NCBI GenBank assembly: GCA_031374125.1
Contig: JANMFM010000027.1
Span: forward strand, 1 to 9,868
Length of the DNA: 9,868 nt
Source of the DNA: JAEYZS01 sp031374125
Lineage (GTDB): Bacteria; Bdellovibrionota; Bdellovibrionia; Bdellovibrionales; JAEYZS01
Reading direction: 5' to 3'
Part shown: positions 1-4,420 of the stretch, in pieces
How the letters are laid out: each line of letters opens with the position of its first letter
Position numbering within the stretch: the first letter of the stretch is position 1
Notes under the pieces: generated by a model
What the model saw: only the letters and a program-made list of their open reading frames with translations
Told to the model about the DNA's origin: nothing
The model's database searches: none
Program-made: the position numbers and the translations under genes

Positions 1-314
1 GCACCATCAATGAGTTGGTCATCGTTCACATAGTTCTGAAAGTCTTCGTATGTCTTGATTTCCCTTCCCCCCGAGCCAAGCGATTTGTTGAATAGTAGCA
101 AGCTGCGATAAATAATTTTATTTCTAAGGTCATCGACAACGGCGTTCCAAAAACAGCCAATGGCACTCCTATAACCTCCAACGGGCAGAACTTTCAGTGC
201 TTCAAGAATGTAGGGATTGTCGGCCATGTCTTCTCTTACAAACGATAAAGACCGCTCCAGCAAAGGAGCCATGTCAGCCTCTCTCAATACAATTGATTTT
301 TCTTCTTTTGCCAT
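1..314 (-). CDS. Partial hypothetical protein, possibly HEPN-like (runs off left edge)
   Basis: An open frame starts at ATG 312-314 and stays open to the window edge, giving 104 residues without a stop. AGAGGAAA lies about 10 bases before the ATG (322-329), so the start is well supported. The product is soluble, with no signal peptide or membrane segment. Residues about 38-70 (ALKVLPVGGYRSA, then WNAVVDDLRNKI) form amphipathic helices with a Trp and an Arg pattern. This reminds me of HEPN-type helical proteins found in defence and toxin loci, but the diagnostic RxxxxH motif is not in the visible part, so that is only an inference. The gene starts 39 bases after the integrase remnant ends and reads the same way, so it would be the first cargo gene of the tRNA-linked element. 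Function is unknown. Confidence 0.75.
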   Translation of the reverse strand, partial: MAKEEKSIVLREADMAPLLERSLSFVREDMADNPYILEALKVLPVGGYRSAIGCFWNAVVDDLRNKIIYRSLLLFNKSLGSGGREIKTYEDFQNYVNDDQLIDG

Positions 315-353
315 AGTTCTATTTCCTCTCTGAGGCATATTTGGGTTTCCGTT

Positions 354-644
354 TCACATCGACCCCAAAAACTTATGAGCATTTTGGAGTTTTTCGACGT
401 TATGCAAACTTTTGACATCGGAATAGTAAGAGTAGCTGGAGCTCAAAAATCGATGTCGAAGTTTTCGCTGAACCTGTGTAATTGGAACGCCATTTTCTAA
501 AAGTGTCACGCTCATAGCGTGGCGAAGGGAGTGGCATGACAACCCTTTGCGCCATCCTGCTTTTGAAAATAGCTGATTGCACCTTTTCCTTATCGACCGA
601 GTATCCGTAGAACCGTAGAACCCCAGAATGGACCATGCTACCAA
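354..644 (-). pseudogene. C-terminal remnant of a tyrosine recombinase (phage-type integrase)
   Basis: The reading frame keeps the second half of a tyrosine-recombinase catalytic domain. It has the HSLRH box (the H-x-x-R pair), then about 23 residues later RKLRHRF (in place of the usual LGH), then SYYSD carrying the probable nucleophilic Tyr. The first catalytic Arg and the whole N-terminal DNA-binding part are absent: only 96 codons remain, against roughly 300-400 in intact family members. Counting back from the HSLRH box, homology-like sequence extends to about the GFYG segment. Upstream in frame the sequence is the 11-bp repeat array and a TAG at 660-662. The only possible start is a TTG inside the array. 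I therefore treat it as a 5'-truncated pseudogene. It lies on the 3' side of tRNA-Gln, the usual integrase position in tRNA-targeted elements. An 8-bp tandem duplication (CCGTAGAA twice) sits at 606-621. Confidence 0.75.
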
Positions 645-713
645 CGTGCTACCAAAATGCTACCAAAATGCTACCTCGGACGGAAATGAACCGAAATTCT
701 TTGAAATGCTACC
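635..713. repeat. Tandem 11-bp direct repeats with ATGCTACC core
   Basis: The core RTGCTACC occurs at 635-642, 646-653, 657-664 and 668-675, exactly 11 bp apart, and once more at 706-713. The middle units are the perfect 11-mer GCTACCAAAAT. All copies point the same way and sit on successive faces about one helical turn apart. Regular direct repeats of 10-12 bp beside an integrase gene and a tRNA target are what arm-type integrase sites usually look like. Iterons or binding sites for an element-encoded regulator are the alternatives. The array also marks exactly where the integrase homology breaks off. Confidence 0.85.
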
Positions 714-751
714 TGACTCACAATTTGTTAAGTGAAATTAAATAACTACCG

Positions 752-765
752 AGCCCGATTGGGCT
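752..765 (-). terminator. GC-rich hairpin downstream of tRNA-Gln
   Basis: AGCCC and GGGCT form a perfect 5-bp stem around a 4-base loop, 33 bases after the encoded CCA of the tRNA gene. On the minus strand the following bases are T-containing but interrupted, so termination of the tRNA transcript would be modest. On the plus strand the stem is followed by TTTCT and would terminate better, although no plus-strand gene enters from the left. Confidence 0.4.
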
Positions 766-798
766 TTTCTGCGGCACTTGATTTACTAGGAGGAAAAT

Positions 799-873
799 TG
801 GATGGGGTGATAGGATTCGAACCTATGGATGACAGAATCAAAATCTGTTAGCTTACCGCTTGCCGACACCCCA
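799..873 (-). tRNA. trnQ: tRNA-Gln (anticodon UUG)
   Basis: Reading the minus strand gives a complete cloverleaf. The 7-bp acceptor is TGGGGTG with CACCCCA and the 3-bp D stem is GGC/GCT. The anticodon stem ACAGA/TCTGT holds the loop TTTTGAT (anticodon TTG), and the T stem ATAGG/CCTAT holds the loop TTCGAAT. The weak first pair T1-A72 is typical of glutamine tRNAs. CCA is encoded at 799-801. The discriminator base is T (802), where G is usual in enterobacterial tRNA-Gln. The 3' half of the gene abuts the integrase remnant and repeat array, so this gene is the likely integration target. Its sequence is intact, as expected when an element restores the tRNA end on insertion. Confidence 0.96.
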
Positions 874-895
874 ACACAGGTAGAATGAAGTTCTC

Positions 896-924
896 AAATT
901 ACGTATTTTGGTGACTAAAATCAA
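896..924 (-). promoter_or_regulatory. Candidate tRNA-Gln promoter
   Basis: On the minus strand TTGATT (919-924) and TAATTT (896-901) are separated by 17 bases. The -10 box ends 22 bases before the mature tRNA 5' end, a normal distance for a tRNA precursor leader. The -35 box fits the consensus moderately and the -10 box poorly, so this rests mainly on position. Confidence 0.3.
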
Positions 925-952
925 TGATTTCTAGCTATAGACGCGGGGTTCT

Positions 953-973
953 AATGCCTTCTAGGAAGGCATT
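953..973 (-). terminator. Perfect 9-bp hairpin after the MarR-family gene
   Basis: AATGCCTTC and GAAGGCATT form a perfect 9-bp inverted repeat around a TAG loop, starting 8 bases past the regulator's stop codon. There is no long T run on the minus strand, so it is a weak intrinsic terminator or a 3'-end stabilising structure. Confidence 0.45.
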
Positions 974-981
974 TCAGGGTA

Positions 982-1428
982 TTAATCCTGTCTCAAGAAG
1001 ATATCGATCTTTTTATTGATGTGCCCGACAAGCTTTAAAGCCTCTTCGAGTTTTTTTACCGGGATATCAATGTCTAACTTTTTCATATGCTTGATCTCTT
1101 GATCCTGCATGTTTTTATAAGCCTTTTTGCCTTCATCCGTAAGCTCGATCAGCGAGGATTTCTTATGGAATGGGTTTGGCTTTGACTCTACCCATCCCTG
1201 CTCTTGCATCTGATCCACCAAAACCTGAACGCTTTGACGGCTCAAATGTCTAAGCTTTGCCAAGTGAGGAACTGTCATTCCGCCATTATCATTCAGGATT
1301 TCAATAATGCCTCTTACGCTCACCGATAAGTCTGAACCTTTATGGACGAACTCGACTCCTTTTTTAAGGAGTTGATAGTTGATTCTAATCTCTTTCAATA
1401 GATCTGATAAAACGACTTCTTTATTCAT
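982..1428 (-). CDS. MarR-family winged-helix transcriptional regulator
   Basis: A 148-residue protein of MarR size and layout. N-terminal dimerisation helices run to about residue 45. A helix-turn-helix follows at about 51-78 (MTVPHLAKLRHLSRQSVQVLVDQM) and a basic wing at about 82-97 (PFHKKSSLIELTDEGKKA, the typical L-T-x-x-G end). A Lys-rich C-terminal helix completes the dimer interface. Such proteins bind palindromic operators as dimers and release them on binding a small ligand; the ligand here cannot be told. I chose the ATG at 1426-1428 over the ATG 33 bases upstream because the upstream one lies inside the -35 box of an excellent promoter. There is no Shine-Dalgarno sequence, consistent with a leaderless mRNA. 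The gene is divergent from a small exported protein and likely regulates both. Confidence 0.92.
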   Translation of the reverse strand: MNKEVVLSDLLKEIRINYQLLKKGVEFVHKGSDLSVSVRGIIEILNDNGGMTVPHLAKLRHLSRQSVQVLVDQMQEQGWVESKPNPFHKKSSLIELTDEGKKAYKNMQDQEIKHMKKLDIDIPVKKLEEALKLVGHINKKIDIFLRQD

Positions 1429-1437
1429 AGTGATATC

Positions 1438-1466
1438 AATATACCAGAATGTCCCATGCATGTCAA
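1438..1466 (-). promoter_or_regulatory. Strong sigma70-type promoter of the MarR-family gene (leaderless start)
   Basis: The -35 box TTGACA (1461-1466) is a perfect match. It is followed by a 17-base spacer ending in the extended element TGG, and a -10 box TATATT (1438-1443). Only nine bases separate the -10 box from the ATG at 1428. Transcription should start about two or three bases before the ATG, so the mRNA would be essentially leaderless. No ribosome-binding sequence is present, which agrees. Confidence 0.75.
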
Positions 1467-1472
1467 AGTGAC
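1462..1472. promoter_or_regulatory. Short palindrome over the MarR-gene -35 box
   Basis: GTCA-AAG-TGAC is a perfect 4-bp inverted repeat overlapping the -35 hexamer of the regulator's own promoter. Its half-site matches the TGACA element found three more times in this intergenic gap. A repressor bound here would block its own promoter, so autoregulation is the natural reading. Confidence 0.4.
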
Positions 1473-1503
1473 TATTTTACATCAAAATGACAAAAATAAT
1501 ACA

Positions 1504-1532
1504 TTATGACAATAAAGCTGTCATTTTATGAT
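1504..1532 (+). promoter_or_regulatory. Candidate promoter of the small exported protein gene
   Basis: TTATGA (1504-1509) and TATGAT (1527-1532) are 17 bases apart. The -10 box matches consensus at five of six positions, the -35 box at three. The start would lie near 1540, giving an untranslated leader of about 50 bases. The spacer is filled by the 19-bp inverted repeat, so a bound dimer would exclude RNA polymerase. Confidence 0.35.
1506..1524. promoter_or_regulatory. 19-bp inverted repeat, candidate MarR-type operator
   Basis: ATGACA and TGTCAT are perfect 6-bp arms around a 7-base spacer. The length and symmetry suit a MarR-family dimer. The repeat falls between the candidate -35 and -10 boxes of the divergent plus-strand gene. 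A further ATGACA half-site lies at 1487-1492. Binding by the neighbouring regulator is inferred from position and shape. Confidence 0.5.
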
Positions 1533-1588
1533 AGGCATGTTCCTTTTCTTTGGTTTATGCATAGCCCATCTAAAACAATTAAGAGGGT

Positions 1589-1936
1589 ATGTTACTAGCT
1601 TTATTCGTAACAGTGGTGGTCCTCACTTCTACATTTGCACAAGCAGCCTATGTACTTGTTCCAAGCTTCAAAGGAAAAATCCATAATTACAGTACCGTAC
1701 CGAATGATCAACTCGAGGTTTCCGTCAGAGTTGAATGTGATTACAAAAGTGGGGCCAATAACGGAACTGATGGGAATTTCGTATTTGCAGCATTCAGTGC
1801 AAAAGAAATTCGAAGAATGGCTGCTTCACTAACTGAAATGTCTATTTATGAAATACCTGCAATCCAATCAAACGCCCTCACTCCAAACTGGTTAATGGAA
1901 TCCAAGGAACTCTCCGTCAAGCTCACAAGGTTTTAA
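1589..1936 (+). CDS. Small exported protein of unknown function
   Basis: A 115-residue protein that I do not recognise. The first 18 or so residues form a hydrophobic stretch ending in FAQA, a good signal-peptidase I site, leaving a mature domain of about 95 residues with a single Cys (in VECDYKSG). The start is odd: the n-region has no Lys or Arg, and AAGAGGG ends only one base before the ATG. An in-frame TAA at 1580-1582 rules out extension. In another frame, the codons from ATG 1557 read ...SKTIKR, a normal basic n-region, just before the hydrophobic stretch. A one-base deletion near 1588 would explain this, so the gene may be frameshifted at its start. It is divergent from the MarR-family gene and probably controlled by it. 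Confidence 0.65.
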   Translation: MLLALFVTVVVLTSTFAQAAYVLVPSFKGKIHNYSTVPNDQLEVSVRVECDYKSGANNGTDGNFVFAAFSAKEIRRMAASLTEMSIYEIPAIQSNALTPNWLMESKELSVKLTRF

Positions 1937-1985
1937 ATAACAGCGTAGTAAAAGTAGATTAATCTTGAATCTATCTCTTAAAATA

Positions 1986-2020
1986 AAAAAGGCAGCTCTA
2001 TAAGAAGCTACCTTTTTATT
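1986..2020. terminator. Bidirectional intrinsic terminator between convergent genes
   Basis: Arms 1986-1997 and 2006-2017 pair as AAAAAGG plus AGCT with one C/A mismatch inside, around an 8-base loop. There is a T run on one side and an A run on the other. It ends the exported-protein transcript on the plus strand and the spoVG transcript on the minus strand. Confidence 0.8.
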
Positions 2021-2035
2021 TCTAGATTTCAATTA

Positions 2036-2347
2036 TTATTCGCGGTCCGTATCGTAGTCAGACTTCTTCAGCTCTTCCAAGCTTTGTCCCATCGCCTTTA
2101 TCTCTTTTTCGTAGGCTGCAAAGACTGATCGTTCGATCTCTTCCCTGAACTCCTGATTAAGAGGATGTGCAATATCTCTAAACTGCCCGTCTTTACGTTT
2201 CTTTGACGGCATAGCCACAAACAATCCTGTATTCCCGTTAATGATCTTCAGATCACGAACGACGAACACGTTTTCTAATGTGATTGTAACATAGGCTCTT
2301 AGACGATCTTCGTTAACAGGATAAACCTTCACTTCTGTTATCTTCAT
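2036..2347 (-). CDS. spoVG: SpoVG family nucleic-acid-binding regulator
   Basis: A 103-residue protein that matches SpoVG from end to end: the N-terminal MKITEVKVYPV strand, the VVRDLKIINGNTGLFVAMPSKK core that forms the dimer, and the FRDIAHPLNQE stretch leading into the C-terminal helix. SpoVG proteins are small site-specific DNA- and RNA-binding global regulators, named from Bacillus sporulation but widespread in non-sporing bacteria, where they affect envelope, cell-cycle and virulence genes. Here the target set is unknown. The tail after about residue 85 is acidic and probably disordered. Start at ATG 2345-2347 is backed by AAGGAG six bases upstream (2354-2359). About 140 bases separate it from the next upstream gene. 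That gap carries three AGTTAA motifs on the minus strand (about 2425-2452) and no clear consensus promoter. Confidence 0.96.
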   Translation of the reverse strand: MKITEVKVYPVNEDRLRAYVTITLENVFVVRDLKIINGNTGLFVAMPSKKRKDGQFRDIAHPLNQEFREEIERSVFAAYEKEIKAMGQSLEELKKSDYDTDRE

Positions 2348-2488
2348 AGAGGACTCCTTAGTTGTATACTCATAGATATCTCTACTTATACAAACGGAAG
2401 TCCAGGACCGAGACTTTAGTCTTTTTAACTTTTAACTCAAAAGATTAACTAAATTGTACCAAGACGATACAAAACCACAGAAGTTAGA

Positions 2489-3202
2489 TCATAAAATTTC
2501 AAATTCAGAAACCACAGGAAGATGATCAGATAGAATTCTAAGATCTTTGCTAGATAAAACCTGAGTGGAAAGAGTTCTTAAATTTCGATAATAAATTCTA
2601 TCCAGGGAAAACTTTGGATAAATGCTCGGTGAAGTGGGCTGTAAAACCCCATTGACTGAGGATGAAGTCTCTTTAACATTTAGCTTTGATTCTATTTCTG
2701 GATGCAGTCGATTATCCCAGTCATTAAAGTCCGCGGCAATGATCACATGATCTTCACTTTCTGTTAATGCCGAAGTGACTTTTTCAATTTTAGAAATTTG
2801 CTTTTTTCGACCTTTGTATGTGAGATCCAAGTGACTGCAAAATAAATATAAAGCTCGATTGTCTAAAATTTTTACTTTCCCATATAATAATCCCCGTTTT
2901 TCTAAGGCATTATTAGAAATATCCGTACTGTGTGTTTCCACAAATGGATACTTCGACAAAATAGCATTTCCATAATGGTAATCACCCATCGTAGCGTTCT
3001 GTCCAAATGAATAATGCGGCCAAAGTTTATCAGCGAATTTTTCTAATAATTTTTCAGCCTGAGGCTCAATAAGAAATTCTTGTAAGAAAATAATATCTGG
3101 CTCCACCTTATGAACCAGCTTATCCAAGGCTCCCCAAGTGCGATGTCTCAAGAAAAAAGATCTGCCTTTGTGAATGTTGTAACTCAAGACTTTAATGATC
3201 AC
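2489..3202 (-). CDS. Endonuclease/exonuclease/phosphatase family protein (YbhP-like)
   Basis: A 237-residue cytosolic protein that is the second gene of an operon with the phospholipase D enzyme. All hallmarks of the EEP (DNase I-like) metal-dependent fold are present in order. They are Asn9 in LSYNIHKG, Glu42 in FLQE, Asn79 in YGNAILS, His124 in SHLDL, Asp158 and Asn160 in AADFND, Asp201 in LDRIYY, and the final Asp226-His227 in SDHLPV. Members cleave phosphodiester or phosphoester bonds in nucleic acids, inositol phosphates or phospholipids, so the substrate is not fixed by the fold. The partner gene suggests a lipid-related role, as for E. coli YbhP next to ClsB. The start is GTG 3200-3202 with AGGGG seven bases upstream (3210-3214), lying in the 14-base gap after the preceding stop, so the two genes are translationally coupled or nearly so. 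Confidence 0.9.
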   Translation of the reverse strand: MIIKVLSYNIHKGRSFFLRHRTWGALDKLVHKVEPDIIFLQEFLIEPQAEKLLEKFADKLWPHYSFGQNATMGDYHYGNAILSKYPFVETHSTDISNNALEKRGLLYGKVKILDNRALYLFCSHLDLTYKGRKKQISKIEKVTSALTESEDHVIIAADFNDWDNRLHPEIESKLNVKETSSSVNGVLQPTSPSIYPKFSLDRIYYRNLRTLSTQVLSSKDLRILSDHLPVVSEFEIL

Positions 3203-3216
3203 CCAACCACCCCTAA

Positions 3217-4308
3217 TCAGAATGAAGTTTTAAACTTCATTAGAAACATACCAAATGCTCTTTCCCAAGCTTTCATCTGTTTTTTGGTAGTGATCTCTTT
3301 TGAAAGCTTCATATCTTTTATGAACTCATTATTTAATGCCTCTATTTCTGAAGCTTCAGAAACTATCATATTGAGCTCAAGATCCTGATAAAAGCTTCGA
3401 TAGTTGAGATTTCCAGAACCCACAATTCCCACAGAATCTATAAGTGCTGTTTTAGAATGAAGAATTCCTTCCTGATACTCATAAACTTTTAAACCTTTTT
3501 TGATCAGTGGAGAATAATAAACTCTAGATAGATAACTAAACCACGCAGGATCGGTCTTATTGGGCACCATCAATCTCACATCCACTCCACGCTCAGCAGC
3601 TGCGACTAGTGCCTTCAATAAAAATCTTGGTGGATTAAAATAAGGAGTCACAAGCCAAATTCTTTCTTTTGCGTAGTTAATTCTTTTTAGATAATCTTTT
3701 CTGTAATGACTTCTCAGAACTTTAGTTTGCGTTGTCCTAATGTGATCGGAATTTTCTACTTCAAGAATGATTTTTCTAAAGTCACAGCTTTGAAATCTAG
3801 AAATATCATTTTCGATCCAATCCCAAGTGCATTCAAAAATTTCCATTAAAAGATTAATATCATTGGAATTTTCAATTCTTAGTGTGGTTTCTTTCCACTT
3901 GAGCGCAGGCTCCATCACATTGAGGCTACCAACATAGGCGATTTTTTTGTCGATCACAAAAATTTTTCTATGGTTACGACGATTAAAAATTTTCAGGAAG
4001 GGAGAAATTTTTTTTGGGTAATATTTAAAAATATTTTTTAGGCCAGGAATTGGTCGGAAGACACGAATATCAATTCCTTTAGCCTTCAGATCGTCCATCT
4101 TGGTGGTGATCCATTCCAATGACCCAACCCTATCGACAATCAAACGAACGCTCACACCACGTTGAATGGCTCTCAAAAGAGCTTCTTCAAAGAGCCTTCC
4201 AACATCATCAGGATCCCAAATGTACATTTCGATTTCTACAGAGTTTTGGCTTTGATCTATTTCTTTTATAAGATTATTGATCACGTTTTGAGAATTAAAA
4301 TAAATCAT
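3217..4308 (-). CDS. cls: Cardiolipin synthase-type phospholipase D family protein
   Basis: A 363-residue protein with two complete HKD motifs: NHRKIFVIDKK (His113, Lys115, Asp120) followed by GSLN, and LHSKTALID (His284, Lys286, Asp291) followed by GSGNLNYRSF. The two halves form one active site that works through a phospho-histidine intermediate. Length, the missing N-terminal membrane anchors and the motif spacing match the ClsB subtype of cardiolipin synthase, which joins two phosphatidylglycerol molecules to give cardiolipin and glycerol. A role in other phosphatidyl transfers is possible. The protein is probably peripheral on the inner membrane through its basic patches (around 95-112). 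The start is ATG 4306-4308, with an in-frame stop two codons upstream. A strong AAAAGGAGGA lies at 4327-4336, but about 18 bases from the ATG, unusually far. It heads the operon with the EEP protein. Confidence 0.9.
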   Translation of the reverse strand: MIYFNSQNVINNLIKEIDQSQNSVEIEMYIWDPDDVGRLFEEALLRAIQRGVSVRLIVDRVGSLEWITTKMDDLKAKGIDIRVFRPIPGLKNIFKYYPKKISPFLKIFNRRNHRKIFVIDKKIAYVGSLNVMEPALKWKETTLRIENSNDINLLMEIFECTWDWIENDISRFQSCDFRKIILEVENSDHIRTTQTKVLRSHYRKDYLKRINYAKERIWLVTPYFNPPRFLLKALVAAAERGVDVRLMVPNKTDPAWFSYLSRVYYSPLIKKGLKVYEYQEGILHSKTALIDSVGIVGSGNLNYRSFYQDLELNMIVSEASEIEALNNEFIKDMKLSKEITTKKQMKAWERAFGMFLMKFKTSF

Positions 4309-4420
4309 GTGTTATCTTAAGCGAAATCCTCCTTTTCCGGCAAGAGAGGCTTCATATATGTGTAAAGAATTTCACTTATTCTGAATCAACAGACTCGCTC
4401 TAGGACATCGTGGTAGGCCA

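Noticed and set aside
354..644. Intact small recombinase (XerC-like mini protein)
   Set aside because: It lacks the first catalytic Arg and the DNA-binding N-terminus; the available start is a TTG inside a repeat with no ribosome-binding site.
635..713. Repeat array as a CRISPR
   Set aside because: Units are 11 bp with no unique spacers of 25-40 bp between them, and no cas-like gene is visible.
1429..1461. Longer MarR-family protein starting at the ATG at 1459-1461
   Set aside because: This start overlaps the -35 box of the gene's best promoter, so the transcript would not contain it.
2406..2426. AAGTC/GACTT inverted repeat upstream of spoVG as a terminator or operator
   Set aside because: Only five pairs around a long loop, with no supporting context.
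3110..3388. Plus-strand open frame across the EEP and phospholipase D genes
   Set aside because: It is antisense to two genes with complete catalytic motifs, has no ribosome-binding site and resembles no family.
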